Below the pieces are notes generated by a model, which was not told where the DNA came from, searched no databases, and was given only the letters and a program-made list of their open reading frames with translations. The position numbers were made by a program, and so were the translations under genes. 58,693 nucleotides of DNA from Candidatus Dactylopiibacterium sp. (lineage in GTDB: Bacteria; Pseudomonadota; Gammaproteobacteria; Burkholderiales; Rhodocyclaceae): positions 1 to 58,693 of the forward strand of contig JAVHXQ010000019.1 in NCBI GenBank assembly GCA_031119555.1, in the 5' to 3' direction. This document shows positions 26,262 to 35,368 of this stretch, piece after piece. Each line of letters begins with the position of its first letter. Positions within the stretch are counted from its first letter, which is position 1.

Positions 26262-27266
26262 TTATTTTGCCTGATAAACCTGGTCGAAACTGCCGCCATC
26301 CTTGAAGTGGGTATTGAAGGCCTTTTCCCAGCCGCCGAAGACTTCCTCGGCGGTGAAGGTCTTGAGGGTGGGGAACTGCGCGGCATGCTTCTTGAACACG
26401 TCGGCATCGACCGGGCGCAGATAGTTTTCGGCCGCGTTCTCCTGCCCTTCCTTGCTCCACAGGTACTCGAGGTAGGCCTGGGCTTCCTTGCGCGTGCCGC
26501 GCTTGTCGACCACCTTGTCGACGATCGCGACCGGGAACTCGGCGCGAATCGAAGACGAGGGATACACCACCTGGAAGCCGCCACGTCCGAATTCGCGGGC
26601 GATGAGTTCGGCTTCGGACTCGAAGGTGATCAGCACGTCGCCCTGCCCGCGCTGCATGAAGGTGGTGGTGGCGTCCCGCCCGCCCGAGGCGAACAGCGGA
26701 GTGTTCTTGAGGAAGGCGGCGATGTAGGCGGCGGCGGTCTTTTCGTTGCCACCCGGCTGGCGCAGCGCCTGACCCCAGGCCGCCAGATAGGTGTAGCGGC
26801 CGTTGCCGGTGTTCTTGGGGTGGGGGATCGTGATCTGGATGCCGGGCTTCACGAGGTCGGCCCAGTCCTTGATGTTCTTCGGATTGCCCTTGCGCACGAT
26901 GAACACCATCGTGGAGGTGTAGGGCGATGCGCCGTTGGGCAGCTTCTTCTGCCAGTCCGCCGCCACCAGGCCCTTCTCGACGAGGAAGGTGATGTCGGTC
27001 ACCTGGTTCATGGTCACCACATCGGCTTCCAGCCCGTCGGCCACGGCACGCACCTGCTTGGTGGAGCCAGCGTGGGACTGCTTCACGTTCACGGATTCAC
27101 CCGTTCTGGCCTTGTAGGCGGCCGTGAACTTGGGGTTGTAGTCGCGGAACACGTCGCGCGCGACGTCGTAGGAAACGTTCAGCAGTTCTTTCTGCTGCGC
27201 CTGGGCGCCAGCCACGAAACCGAGCAGGGCCAGCGCGGCGGCAACGGTGCGGAGAGTCTTGTTCAT
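26262..27266 (-). CDS. sbp: periplasmic sulfate-binding protein
   Basis: This protein binds sulfate (or thiosulfate) in the periplasm and delivers it to CysTWA. The 334-residue protein has a signal peptide ending near AGAQAQ (residue about 23). It shows the family signatures LNVSYDVARDVFRDYNP, VKQSHAGSTKQ and IPHPKNTGNGRYTYL, the last contributing sulfate-binding main-chain contacts. The sbp and cysP products are hard to tell apart by sequence. AAGGAAGAACC precedes the ATG. It is the first gene of the leftward operon. A -10-like CATACT is visible upstream without a good -35, as expected for a CysB-activated promoter (inference). Confidence 0.93.
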   Translation of the reverse strand: MNKTLRTVAAALALLGFVAGAQAQQKELLNVSYDVARDVFRDYNPKFTAAYKARTGESVNVKQSHAGSTKQVRAVADGLEADVVTMNQVTDITFLVEKGLVAADWQKKLPNGASPYTSTMVFIVRKGNPKNIKDWADLVKPGIQITIPHPKNTGNGRYTYLAAWGQALRQPGGNEKTAAAYIAAFLKNTPLFASGGRDATTTFMQRGQGDVLITFESEAELIAREFGRGGFQVVYPSSSIRAEFPVAIVDKVVDKRGTRKEAQAYLEYLWSKEGQENAAENYLRPVDADVFKKHAAQFPTLKTFTAEEVFGGWEKAFNTHFKDGGSFDQVYQAK

Positions 27267-27393
27267 GGTTCTTCCTTGTATTCCCTGGGATTGGGGCTGC
27301 GAGTGGAGCCGAGTATGCCGCAAGCCGTTATCCCGGAATCCCTGCGAAAGAAATTCACTTAGACAAAAAAAGAATAAGCTCCCGCCCTCCGAT

Positions 27394-28509
27394 TCAGAGA
27401 CCGAGCCCGCCAAGGACCGCGCCCATGCGGCGGCGATAGAACTCATGGAAGTGCTGCATGCCGTCTTCCATCGGGGACTGGTACGGCCCGGCTTCGCTGC
27501 GCCCCTCGCGCAGCAGTGCGCGGCGGCCACGGTCCATGCGCTCGCCGATCTCGTCGTCCTCGATGGCGGTCTCCATGTAGGCCGCGCGCTCGGCCTCCAT
27601 GAGCTCGGGCTCGAAGGCCGCGATCTCCTCGGGGTAGTAGAACTCCACCACGTTCAGCGTGCGATCCACGGCCAGCGGTTGCAGGTGGCTCACGATCAGC
27701 ACGTGCGGATACCACTCGACCATGAGGTTGGGAAAATAGGTCAGCCAGATCGCGCCGTGGCGCGGCAGCTCGCCGTCGTTGCAGGCCAGCACGGCCCGCT
27801 GCCAGCGCTCGTAAGCGGGCGAACCGGCCTTCTGCAGCGAGGTCACGCCCACGCGCTGGACCGAGAACCAGTCGCCGAACTGCCACGTGAGGTCGTCGCA
27901 GGTCACGAAATTGCCGAGGCCGGGGTGAAACGGCGCGACGTGGTAATCCTCCAGATAGACTTCGATGAAGGTCTTCCAGTTGTAGCGGCATTCATGGTGC
28001 TCGACGTGGCCCGGCACGTAACCGGAAAAATCGAACTCCGGCGCGAGTTGCATGCCCGCCAGATCGGCCTGCGCGCTGCGCGGGCCGCGAAACAGCAGCC
28101 CTTGCCACGACTCGAGCGGGCGGCGGTCGAGATTGAGGCAGGGGTTGGCGGGAAATCCCGGTGCGCCGATGAGCTCGCCCTCGCGGCTGTACGTCCAGCG
28201 GTGCACGGGGCACACCACGTTGCGCGCGGTGCCGCGCCCTTCCAGCATCACGGCCTGGCGGTGCCGGCAGATGTTGGACATGTCGAACACCCCGTCCTCG
28301 CCCCGCATGAGCATGCGGCCGTGATCCTGCCAGGCAAGCGTCTGGTAGTCGGCCAGACCGGGCACCATGAGTTCGTGGCCGACATAGCCCGGCCCCGTCT
28401 GGAAGAGCAGTTGCTGCTCGGCGGCAAACAGATTCGTGTCGAAATACGCCGCCACGGGAAGCTGGGACGACGCGGGCGCGAGTTGCGCGGGCGTTGCATT
28501 CAGGGACAT
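27394..28509 (-). CDS. Rieske-type aromatic-ring/quaternary-amine oxygenase alpha subunit
   Basis: A Rieske non-haem iron oxygenase of 371 residues. The [2Fe-2S] ligands are in NICRHRQAVML and NVVCPVHRWTYS (about 80-105). The mononuclear iron site is in VYLEDYHVAPFHPGL (about 195-210). Substrate unknown; related proteins act on aromatic acids, choline/betaine-type amines or sterol-like compounds. No reductase or beta subunit gene is adjacent, so electrons must come from a partner encoded elsewhere. Start at MSLNATPAQ. It is divergent from xseB and lies upstream of, and on the same strand as, the sulfate operon, but a 127-bp gap suggests separate transcription. Confidence 0.88.
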   Translation of the reverse strand: MSLNATPAQLAPASSQLPVAAYFDTNLFAAEQQLLFQTGPGYVGHELMVPGLADYQTLAWQDHGRMLMRGEDGVFDMSNICRHRQAVMLEGRGTARNVVCPVHRWTYSREGELIGAPGFPANPCLNLDRRPLESWQGLLFRGPRSAQADLAGMQLAPEFDFSGYVPGHVEHHECRYNWKTFIEVYLEDYHVAPFHPGLGNFVTCDDLTWQFGDWFSVQRVGVTSLQKAGSPAYERWQRAVLACNDGELPRHGAIWLTYFPNLMVEWYPHVLIVSHLQPLAVDRTLNVVEFYYPEEIAAFEPELMEAERAAYMETAIEDDEIGERMDRGRRALLREGRSEAGPYQSPMEDGMQHFHEFYRRRMGAVLGGLGL

Positions 28510-28615
28510 GGTCCGGGGAATCCTTTCGGGCCACCGCTCTGGCGCCGCGGCCGCCGACGGCCTCGCGGCCGGCGAAGGCGCCATCAAGCAGGCCATCAAG
28601 CCGATGGCAATAAAT

Positions 28616-28621
28616 TATACT
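28616..28621 (+). promoter_or_regulatory. candidate -10 element for the xseB-ispA-dxs operon
   Basis: TATACT matches the sigma-70 -10 consensus at 5 of 6 positions and lies 46 bases before the xseB ATG in a locally AT-rich patch. No good -35 is visible at the right distance. Confidence 0.4.
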
Positions 28622-28666
28622 TGCGAGTTTACCCGAGCCAGCCTCGAACAATCCCGCACCCACGCC

Positions 28667-28903
28667 ATGGTCAAGAAGCCCTCCGAACCGCCTCTCAGCT
28701 TTGAAAACGCCGTGGCCGAACTGGAAGCCATCGTCGACGCCATGGAGCATGCCGACCTCCCGCTGGAAGAAGCGCTGAGCCGCTACCAGCGCGGTGTGGA
28801 GCTGCTGCGTCACTGCCAGCGCACGCTGGGCGCGGCCGAGCAACGCATCCGCGTGCTGGAGGGCGAACAGCTCGCCGACATGCAGGGAGACAAGGATGAC
28901 TGA
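28667..28903 (+). CDS. xseB: exodeoxyribonuclease VII small subunit XseB
   Basis: XseB forms the single-strand-specific exonuclease VII with XseA. The 78-residue protein has the family pattern SFENAVAELEAIVDAMEHAD followed by LPLEEALSRYQRGVELLRHC. Its last bases overlap ispA by 8 bp. The pairing xseB-ispA-dxs is common in proteobacteria. The large subunit gene is not in the window. Confidence 0.93.
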   Translation: MVKKPSEPPLSFENAVAELEAIVDAMEHADLPLEEALSRYQRGVELLRHCQRTLGAAEQRIRVLEGEQLADMQGDKDD

Positions 28904-29789
28904 CCAGAAGTTCACCGACTGGATGGCCCGCCAGCAGGCGCGCGCCGAACAGGCGCTCGAAGCCGCCCTGCCCGCTGCGGGCCTCGGCCCGGCGCGCCTG
29001 CATGAGGCCATGCGCTACACCACGCTCGGCGGCGGCAAGCGCGTGCGTCCGCTGCTCGCCTTCGCGGCGGCGGAACTCGCGGGCGGCCAGCCCGCCACCG
29101 CCGACGCCGTCGCCTGTGCGCTCGAATGCATCCACGTGTATTCGCTCGTACACGACGACATGCCCTGCATGGACGACGACAGCCTGCGCCGCGGCAAGCC
29201 CACGGTGCATGTGCAGTACGACGAGGCCACCGCCTTGCTCGTCGGCGACGCGCTGCAGACGCTGGCGTTCGATCTGCTGTCCGCGCCGGGGCTCTTCGAA
29301 AGATCCGATCGCCAGTTGCGCGCCCTGCACACGCTCGCGCGCGCCTCGGGTTCGCGCGGCATGGCCGGCGGACAGGCCATCGATCTCGCCAGCGTGGGAC
29401 GCGACATCACGCTCGCCGAACTCGAAGTGATGCATCTGCACAAGACCGGCGCGCTGATCCGCGCCGCCGTGCTGCTGGGCGCGCTGTGCGGCGACCTGGA
29501 CGAAGCCGGCCTCGACCAGCTCGACCATTACGCGCGCAGCATTGGCCTGCTGTTCCAGGTGGTGGACGACATCCTCGATGCGACGGCCGACACCGCCACG
29601 CTGGGCAAGACCGCCGGCAAGGACGCCGCGCACAACAAGCCCACCTACGTCAGCCTGCTCGGCCTCGTCGAAGCCCGCGCGCTGGCGAGCAGCCTTGCCG
29701 AAAACGCCGACGCAGCGCTCGCCGGCTTCGGTGCGCAGGCCCAGCGCCTGCGCGAACTGACCCATTACATCGTGAGCCGCCAGTTCTGA
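28896..29789 (+). CDS. ispA: farnesyl diphosphate synthase (geranyltranstransferase) IspA
   Basis: IspA condenses isopentenyl and dimethylallyl diphosphates to farnesyl diphosphate, feeding ubiquinone and undecaprenyl lipid synthesis. The 297-residue protein has the first Asp-rich motif LVHDDMPCMDDD (about 85), GGGKRVRP before it, and the second motif FQVVDDILD (about 225). The ATG overlaps xseB and is preceded by the GGAG of AAGG ATG-type coupling. Cytoplasmic. Confidence 0.95.
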   Translation: MTDQKFTDWMARQQARAEQALEAALPAAGLGPARLHEAMRYTTLGGGKRVRPLLAFAAAELAGGQPATADAVACALECIHVYSLVHDDMPCMDDDSLRRGKPTVHVQYDEATALLVGDALQTLAFDLLSAPGLFERSDRQLRALHTLARASGSRGMAGGQAIDLASVGRDITLAELEVMHLHKTGALIRAAVLLGALCGDLDEAGLDQLDHYARSIGLLFQVVDDILDATADTATLGKTAGKDAAHNKPTYVSLLGLVEARALASSLAENADAALAGFGAQAQRLRELTHYIVSRQF

Positions 29790-29837
29790 TTCTGCCGGAT
29801 CGACGCCTCGCCCCAACCTCTGTACAAGGCCACACAC

Positions 29838-31691
29838 ATGACCGCCCACCCGCTGCTGGAATCGATCAATTCGCCGGCGGACCTGCGCGCCCTCGAGCGT
29901 CGCCAGCTCAAGCCGCTGGCCGACGAGCTGCGCGCATTCCTGGTCGAATCGGTATCGAAGACGGGAGGCCACCTGTCTTCCAACCTCGGCACCGTGGAAC
30001 TGACGATCGCGCTCCACTACGTGTTCAACACGCCCGAAGACCGCATCGTGTGGGACGTGGGACACCAGACCTACGGCCACAAGATCCTGACCGGGCGCCG
30101 CGAAGGCATGGACAGCCTGCGCCAGTACCACGGAATTTCAGGTTTCCCGCGCCGCTGCGAAAGCGAGTACGACACCTTCGGCACGGCGCACTCCTCGACC
30201 TCCATCTCGGCCGCGCTCGGCATGGCCATCGCCGCCCAGCTCAAAGGCGAGAACCGCCACGCCATCGCGGTGATCGGCGACGGCGCGATGTCGGCCGGCA
30301 TGGCCTTTGAAGCGCTCAACAACGCGGGCGTCTCCGACGCCAACCTGCTGGTGGTACTCAACGACAACGAAATGTCGATCTCGCCCCCGGTCGGCGCGCT
30401 CACCAAGATCCTCGCGCGCCTGCTGTCGGGGCGCACCTATGCCGCCGCGCGCCGTGCCGGCGAGAAGGTGCTGGGCGCCTCGCTCACGCGCAAGGTCGAA
30501 GAGCACGTCAAGGGACTCGTCACGCCGAGCACGCTGTTCGAGGAATTCGGTTTCAACTACCTCGGCCCCATCGACGGCCACGATCTCGATGCGCTGATCC
30601 CCACCCTGCAGAACCTGCGCAACCTCAAAGGCCCCCAGTTCCTGCACGTCGTCACCCGCAAGGGGCATGGCTACAAGCTGGCCGAAGCCGACCCCACGCT
30701 CTATCACGGCGTCGGCAAGTTCGACCAGACGGCGGGCATCCAGAGCGCCAAGGGTAGCGGCAAGCTCACCTTTACCCAGGTCTTCTCGGACTGGTTGTGC
30801 GACACCGCGGCGCAGGACGAGCGCCTCGTCGCCATCACCCCCGCCATGCGCGAGGGCTCGGGCCTCGTGCGCTTCGAGCAGGAATTCCCGCAGCGCTATT
30901 TCGACGTGGGCATTGCCGAGCAACACGCGCTGACCTTCGCCGCGGGGCTGGCCTGCGACGGCATCAAGCCGGTGGTCGCGATCTACTCGACCTTCCTGCA
31001 ACGCGCGTACGACCAGCTCATCCATGACGTCGCGCTGCAGAACCTCCCCGTGCTGCTGGCGATCGACCGGGGCGGCCTCGTCGGCGCCGACGGCGCCACG
31101 CACCATGGCGCCTTCGACCTGTCCTATCTGCTGTGCGTGCCCAATCTGGTCGTGATGACGCCCAGCGACGAGAACGAGTGCCGCCAGATGCTGCACACCG
31201 CCTACCAGCTCGATTGCCCCACCGCCGTGCGCTACCCGCGCGGTGGCGGCAGTGGCGTCGTGCCCGCGGCCACCCTGCAGGCCCTGCCCCTGGGCAAGGG
31301 CGAAATGCGCCGTACCGGCAACGGCCGGGTCGCTTTCCTCGCCTTCGGCACCTTGCTGCACGCCGCCCTCGCGGCAGCGGAAACGCTGGACGCCAGCGTG
31401 GCCAACATGCGCTTCGCCAAACCCATCGACGCCGGACTCGTGCGCGAACTCGCGGCGAGCCACACCCTGCTCGTCACGCTCGAAGAAAATGCCACCATCA
31501 GTGGCGTGGGCAGCGAAGTGGCCCGCGTGCTCGAAGAAGCCGCCAGTTACGTCCCCATGCTGCGCCTGGGCCTGCCGGACCGCTTCATCGATCACGGCGA
31601 CCAGAACCAGTTGCTGCACGAGATCGGGCTGGATGTCGAAACCCTCGTCGCGCGCGTGAAGGCTCACCCGGCCTATACGGCCCATAGTTGA
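29838..31691 (+). CDS. dxs: 1-deoxy-D-xylulose-5-phosphate synthase
   Basis: The first enzyme of the non-mevalonate isoprenoid pathway, joining pyruvate and glyceraldehyde 3-phosphate. The 617-residue length is typical. The thiamine diphosphate motif [20 protein letters not shown] is at about 150-170, and the N-terminal [19 protein letters not shown] and the transketolase-type [17 protein letters not shown] are clear. It follows ispA after 48 bases, giving an isoprenoid operon. Confidence 0.97.
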   Translation: MTAHPLLESINSPADLRALERRQLKPLADELRAFLVESVSKTGGHLSSNLGTVELTIALHYVFNTPEDRIVWDVGHQTYGHKILTGRREGMDSLRQYHGISGFPRRCESEYDTFGTAHSSTSISAALGMAIAAQLKGENRHAIAVIGDGAMSAGMAFEALNNAGVSDANLLVVLNDNEMSISPPVGALTKILARLLSGRTYAAARRAGEKVLGASLTRKVEEHVKGLVTPSTLFEEFGFNYLGPIDGHDLDALIPTLQNLRNLKGPQFLHVVTRKGHGYKLAEADPTLYHGVGKFDQTAGIQSAKGSGKLTFTQVFSDWLCDTAAQDERLVAITPAMREGSGLVRFEQEFPQRYFDVGIAEQHALTFAAGLACDGIKPVVAIYSTFLQRAYDQLIHDVALQNLPVLLAIDRGGLVGADGATHHGAFDLSYLLCVPNLVVMTPSDENECRQMLHTAYQLDCPTAVRYPRGGGSGVVPAATLQALPLGKGEMRRTGNGRVAFLAFGTLLHAALAAAETLDASVANMRFAKPIDAGLVRELAASHTLLVTLEENATISGVGSEVARVLEEAASYVPMLRLGLPDRFIDHGDQNQLLHEIGLDVETLVARVKAHPAYTAHS

Positions 31692-31763
31692 GTTATTCAC
31701 TCAGGTTTTCTAGACTCGCAGCACCGGAATAACCATAACAGCGCCCCGCGCAGGACCCCCTAA

Positions 31764-32573
31764 ATGAACCAGCCGCATCCCATTCCCGACGTGCAGGGTT
31801 TCGAAGACCGCCGCCGGATCGCCATCAACAAGGTGGGCATCAAGTCCATCCGCCATCCGGTGTGCGTCGCCGACCGCGACGCCCGCGCACCGCAGCACAC
31901 GATCGCCACCTTCGACATGTACGTCGGCCTGCCCCACCACTTCAAGGGCACCCACATGTCGCGCTTCATCGAGATCCTCAACACCCAGGAAGAAGAGATC
32001 TCGGCCAAGTCCTTCGAACCCATGCTGCGCGAAATGCTGCGCCGGCTGGAAGCCGAAACCGGCTACATCGAGATGCGCTTCCCCTACTTCATGAAGAAAT
32101 CGGCGCCCGTCTCCGGCGTGCAGAGCCTCATGGATTACGACGTGACCTTCGTCGGCAGCATCGATGCGCGCGGCGAGTACGCGCTGTCGATCCGCGTCGT
32201 GGTGCCCGTCACGAGCCTCTGCCCGTGCTCCAAGAAGATCTCGGCCTACGGGGCGCACAACCAGCGCTCCCACATCACGATCACGGCCCAGACCAACGTG
32301 CCGGTATGGCTGGAAGAACTCATCGAGATCGCGGAAAGCGAAGCGTCCTGCGAGGTCTACGGCCTGCTCAAGCGCCCCGACGAGAAGTTCGTGACCGAGC
32401 GCGCCTATGACAATCCGAAATTCGTCGAGGATCTCGTGCGCGACGTGGCGGGCCGCCTCAACGCCGATGCGCGCATCGTGAGCTACATCGTGGAATCCGA
32501 GAATTTCGAATCGATCCACAACCACTCGGCTTACGCACTGATCGAACGCGACAAACGCATCGACCCGGTCTGA
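31764..32573 (+). CDS. folE2: GTP cyclohydrolase I type 2 (FolE2)
   Basis: FolE2 makes dihydroneopterin triphosphate, the first step of folate (and queuosine-type) synthesis, and unlike zinc-dependent FolE works with various metals. The 269-residue protein has the family segments [15 protein letters not shown] and [14 protein letters not shown], the latter with the metal-ligand cysteine. Start at MNQPHPIPD with AGGA 8 bases upstream. It follows dxs after 72 bases and ends at a strong terminator. Confidence 0.95.
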   Translation: MNQPHPIPDVQGFEDRRRIAINKVGIKSIRHPVCVADRDARAPQHTIATFDMYVGLPHHFKGTHMSRFIEILNTQEEEISAKSFEPMLREMLRRLEAETGYIEMRFPYFMKKSAPVSGVQSLMDYDVTFVGSIDARGEYALSIRVVVPVTSLCPCSKKISAYGAHNQRSHITITAQTNVPVWLEELIEIAESEASCEVYGLLKRPDEKFVTERAYDNPKFVEDLVRDVAGRLNADARIVSYIVESENFESIHNHSAYALIERDKRIDPV

Positions 32574-32589
32574 ACGCCCACCGCACAGC

Positions 32590-32615
32590 AAAAAGCCGCC
32601 CAAGGGCGGCTTTTT
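32590..32615 (+). terminator. intrinsic terminator after folE2
   Basis: GCCGCC pairs with GGCGGC around CAAG, flanked by AAAAA and TTTTT, so it can act in both directions. It ends the xseB-ispA-dxs-folE2 unit. Confidence 0.88.
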
Positions 32616-32672
32616 CGTATGCGGCGGACGCCTGTGTCGCACAACCACCTCGACCGGCCGTACTCCGGAAAC

Positions 32673-32697
32673 AAAAAAGCCCGCGCAAGCGGGCTTT
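32673..32697 (-). terminator. intrinsic terminator after rpsI
   Basis: AAAGCCCGC pairs with GCGGGCTTT around a 4-base loop. The A-run at 32673-32678 gives a T-run on the minus strand directly after the stem. It ends the rplM-rpsI operon, 22 bases after the rpsI stop. Confidence 0.88.
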
Positions 32698-32718
32698 CTT
32701 GATCCAGTCCTGAAACGC

Positions 32719-33114
32719 TCAGCGCTTCGAGAACTGCTTGGCGCGGCGGGCCTTGCGCAGACCGACCTTCTTACGCTCGACTTCACGCGCATCGCGCGTC
32801 ACGAAACCGGCCTTCTTCAGGACAGGCTTCAGTTCCGGGCTGAAATCGATCAGCGCGCGGGTGATGCCATGACGCACCGCACCGGCCTGGCCCGATTCGC
32901 CACCGCCATTGACATTCACGAGGATGTCGAAGCGCTCGGCGGTCTCGGTCAGCTGCAGGGGCTGACGCACGACCATGCGACCGGTTTCACGCGAAAAGAA
33001 CTCGTCGACGGGCTTGCCATTGACGACGATCTTGCCGGAACCGGCCTTGATGAACACGCGAGCCACCGCAGTCTTGCGACGACCCGTGCCGTAGTTGTAC
33101 TGTCCAACGGGCAT
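32719..33114 (-). CDS. rpsI: 30S ribosomal protein S9
   Basis: A component of the small ribosomal subunit whose C-terminal Lys/Arg tail reaches the P site. The 131-residue product has [20 protein letters not shown] at the N-terminus and the basic tail [14 protein letters not shown]. It follows rplM after 15 bases, the near-universal bacterial order. Confidence 0.98.
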   Translation of the reverse strand: MPVGQYNYGTGRRKTAVARVFIKAGSGKIVVNGKPVDEFFSRETGRMVVRQPLQLTETAERFDILVNVNGGGESGQAGAVRHGITRALIDFSPELKPVLKKAGFVTRDAREVERKKVGLRKARRAKQFSKR

Positions 33115-33129
33115 TTTCTCGCTCCTAGA

Positions 33130-33558
33130 TTAGATGTCCAGCACCTTGGGCTGCTGGGCAGCGTGCGGGTGTTCGCCACCAGCGTAGCACTTGAGCTTCT
33201 TGATCATCGCGTAGCCGAGCGGGCCCTTGGGCAGCATGCCCTTCACGGCCTTCTCCAGCACGCGCGCAGGGAAGCGCTGTTGCAGCTTGGTGAAGTTGGT
33301 TTCGTAGATACCGCCCGGGTAGCCCGAGTGACGGTAGTACTTCTTGTCCAGTGCCTTGTCGCCAGTCACACGCAGCTTTTCGACGTTGGTGACGATGATG
33401 AAATCACCGGTATCAACGTGGGGCGTATAGATGGCCTTGTGCTTGCCGCGCAGACGGCGGGCAATCTCGCTGGCCAGACGACCAAGCACCTTGTCGGTCG
33501 CATCGACCACGAACCAGTCGTGCGTCACTTCATGCGGCTTGGCGGAAAAGGTCTTCAT
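33130..33558 (-). CDS. rplM: 50S ribosomal protein L13
   Basis: An early-assembling large-subunit protein. The 142-residue sequence matches the usual length and shows [19 protein letters not shown] and [18 protein letters not shown]. It is expressed from a near-consensus sigma-70 promoter about 70-97 bases upstream, leaving a leader of about 62 bases containing a small GCGGA/TCCGC hairpin. A candidate small RNA gene lies immediately upstream on the same strand. Confidence 0.98.
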   Translation of the reverse strand: MKTFSAKPHEVTHDWFVVDATDKVLGRLASEIARRLRGKHKAIYTPHVDTGDFIIVTNVEKLRVTGDKALDKKYYRHSGYPGGIYETNFTKLQQRFPARVLEKAVKGMLPKGPLGYAMIKKLKCYAGGEHPHAAQQPKVLDI

Positions 33559-33626
33559 CAGAGTTTCCTCTAGTCTTGTCTTTGTTTATGCGCGCCAAAG
33601 AATGGCCCTGACGCGGAAAGTCCGCA

Positions 33627-33655
33627 AGTATATGGGCACCATCTTGACGTGTCAA
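33627..33655 (-). promoter_or_regulatory. sigma-70 promoter of rplM-rpsI
   Basis: On the minus strand TTGACA (33655-33650), a 17-bp spacer and TATACT (33632-33627) form an almost perfect sigma-70 promoter. The predicted start is near 33620. It lies downstream of the terminator at 33703-33730, so rplM does not depend on the upstream unit. Confidence 0.85.
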
Positions 33656-33702
33656 ACACATTCCGGCACGTCTCGCACGGAGCACACACAGCTCGAGATA
33701 CG

Positions 33703-33730
33703 AAAAAAACGCAGCCCTTGAGGGGCTGCG
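33703..33730 (-). terminator. intrinsic terminator of the candidate small RNA
   Basis: On the minus strand CGCAGCCC and GGGCTGCG form an 8-bp stem followed by seven T (33709-33703). The next gene upstream on this strand (coq7) ends more than 300 bases earlier. Confidence 0.9.
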
Positions 33731-33835
33731 CCAAGTCCACACCAAAGGAGGAGGGTGGAGGAGACAATCGGTAGATCGCGGACAAGCCGGGGAAGCCTAG
33801 GCTTCGCTGACCCGGAAACTCAACGCGATCAGTAC
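33703..33835 (-). ncRNA. candidate structured small RNA, anti-Shine-Dalgarno type
   Basis: About 133 bases lie between a -10/-35 pair (33842-33870) and a strong terminator (33703-33730). The predicted RNA folds into nested stems: outer GATCGCG/CGCGATC (33830-33824 with 33780-33774), inner CCGGG/CCCGG (33815-33811 with 33791-33787), and a terminal hairpin from the 14-bp palindrome GAAGCCTAGGCTTC (33792-33805). A single-stranded C/U-rich stretch with CTCCTCC and CCTCCTCC (about 33763-33746) lies between this domain and the terminator and could pair with ribosome-binding sites. No start codon with a plausible ribosome site opens a frame on this strand. It does not look like tmRNA, RNase P or a tRNA; I do not recognise a named family. 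An alternative is a cut-off leader of a longer transcript. Confidence 0.6.
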
Positions 33836-33841
33836 GGTTTC

Positions 33842-33870
33842 ATTATGCGGAGCGTGTTGGTGCAACGCAA
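33842..33870 (-). promoter_or_regulatory. candidate promoter of the small RNA
   Basis: On the minus strand CATAAT (33847-33842) is a good -10 element. TTGCGT at 33870-33865 gives a weak -35 at the ideal 17-bp spacing. The predicted start is near 33835, just before the outer stem of the candidate RNA. Bases 33871-34058, up to coq7, hold no recognisable gene. Confidence 0.5.
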
Positions 33871-34058
33871 GAACGAAAGCCGCCTGACGCACAAGATTGT
33901 TTCTATCCTGGGATAGTATTTTTCTATGCACAAGAAGGACTTGTGCGCGAAGCTCCGCCCGGCAAGGCTTTTGCGCCGCAAGGCGCCGCGCCGTCCGGTG
34001 TTCCGGCATCGGCCTTGGCGGGCGCTGCATTGCAACACCCGCACGGCAGGCGGGTCAT

Positions 34059-34685
34059 TCAGACGCGGTAGGCCACCGTCGTCATGACACGGGAGGCAAG
34101 CTTCATCGCCACGCGCGCGGGCCAGGGCAAGCTCGCCCCGCCCAGGCCCACCGCCATTTCGGCATGGCCGGCTTCGTCGCGGCTCATCTGTTCGAGGATC
34201 TCGCGCGTGCGCAGATCCTCGGCGGGCGTCTGAAGCAGATGACCCTGCAGATGGGCCTCGACCTGGCGTTCGGTTTCCGCGAGGAAACCCAGGCTCCAGC
34301 GATCTCCCGCGATGCCGGCGCCGACGCCGATCACGAGCGCGCCGCCATACCACAGCGGGTTGAGCAGGCTCTTGCGGCCGCCGAGTTCCTGGATGCGATG
34401 GAGGGTCCAGGCGAGGTGTTCGGTCTCCTCGTCCGCCGCATGATTGAGCGCGTCGCGCGCGCGATCGGTGCGCGCGGTGATCGCCTGCCCTTGATACAGG
34501 GCCTGCGCGCAGACCTCGCCGACGTGATTGACGCGCATGAGCCCCGCCACGTGCCGCTTCTGCGCGTCGGTGACGAGGGTCTCGGGATGCGCGATACCCG
34601 GCACCGGACGCACCGTGCGCGGCGGCGCGGCGAGCGCGCGCAGGCCGCGGTCGAAATGGGCGATGAAACGGTCGGCGAGCGTCAT
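34059..34685 (-). CDS. coq7: 2-polyprenyl-3-methyl-6-methoxy-1,4-benzoquinone hydroxylase Coq7
   Basis: A di-iron monooxygenase that performs the C6 hydroxylation of ubiquinone synthesis, replacing the flavoprotein UbiF in many betaproteobacteria. The 208-residue protein is of usual length and has the paired iron-binding motifs [24 protein letters not shown] and [10 protein letters not shown] (Glu and ExxH ligands). The start ATG overlaps the rppH stop by 4 bases, so the two are co-translated. Confidence 0.95.
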   Translation of the reverse strand: MTLADRFIAHFDRGLRALAAPPRTVRPVPGIAHPETLVTDAQKRHVAGLMRVNHVGEVCAQALYQGQAITARTDRARDALNHAADEETEHLAWTLHRIQELGGRKSLLNPLWYGGALVIGVGAGIAGDRWSLGFLAETERQVEAHLQGHLLQTPAEDLRTREILEQMSRDEAGHAEMAVGLGGASLPWPARVAMKLASRVMTTVAYRV

Positions 34686-35221
34686 CGGCACCCCTGGCGC
34701 AGGGAAAGGTCCTCGAGCGCGTAGGCCTGCGGACGCCCGATCAGATTGCCCTGGAAGAGATTGTCGCCGAGCTCGTTGAGCGCATAGCGATAGACGCCGC
34801 GCTTGAACTCGATGACGCCCTCCAGCGGCACCCAGTACCCGGCCCAGCGCCATGCATCGAACTCGGGATGGCCGCTGGCGCGCAGGTTGATGTCGCAGTC
34901 GCGCCCCGTCAGGCGCAGCAGGAACCAGATCTGTTTCTGGCCGCGATAGGTACTCCGCCACTCGCGTTTGATCCAGTGTTTCGGCACGTCGTAGCGCAAC
35001 CAGTCACGGGTCCGGGTGAGCACGCGCACGTGCTCCGGACGCAAACCGACCTCCTCGTAGAGTTCGCGGTACATCGCCTGCTCGGGAGATTCTCCCTGCT
35101 TGATGCCACCTTGCGGAAACTGCCAGGAATGTTCGCGTATGCGCTTGCCCCAGAAAACCTCGTTGTTCGGGTTGACGATCACGATGCCGACGTTAGGCCG
35201 ATAGCCATCACGATCGAGCAT
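34682..35221 (-). CDS. rppH: RNA pyrophosphohydrolase RppH
   Basis: RppH removes pyrophosphate from 5'-triphosphate mRNAs, starting RNase E-dependent decay. The 179-residue protein has the Nudix box ([12 protein letters not shown] through RELYEEVGL, about residues 38-60) and the RppH-typical [21 protein letters not shown] chose [10 protein letters not shown], the usual family N-terminus; an in-frame ATG 7 codons upstream (MKFRVQP) is possible. It is the first gene of a leftward pair with coq7, divergent from proS. Confidence 0.94.
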   Translation of the reverse strand: MLDRDGYRPNVGIVIVNPNNEVFWGKRIREHSWQFPQGGIKQGESPEQAMYRELYEEVGLRPEHVRVLTRTRDWLRYDVPKHWIKREWRSTYRGQKQIWFLLRLTGRDCDINLRASGHPEFDAWRWAGYWVPLEGVIEFKRGVYRYALNELGDNLFQGNLIGRPQAYALEDLSLRQGCR

Positions 35222-35368
35222 GGGTTGCACCCTGAATTTCATGAACTGCCCCGATTCTTTCACAGTTCCCCGCCCAAGGAAACTGGCCGCAGCGCCAGTC
35301 TGCGCGGGTTTCCGGGGCCTCGGGTACAATTGCTGCCTTCATTCCAACCGATCTCCCGAAGTCCGATC

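Noticed and set aside
33559-33730. The hairpin at 33703-33730 as an attenuator in the rplM leader
   Set aside because: A TTGACA-N17-TATACT promoter for rplM lies downstream of the hairpin at 33627-33655, so rplM transcription need not pass through it. Read-through from the upstream unit remains possible.
33755-33916. Plus-strand ORF of about 53 codons from a GTG just after AAGGAGGAGG, antisense to the candidate small RNA
   Set aside because: The Shine-Dalgarno-like sequence is only about 3 bases from the GTG, the product resembles nothing I know, and the nested stems plus minus-strand T-run are better explained by an RNA on the minus strand. It is kept as the main alternative reading of that interval.
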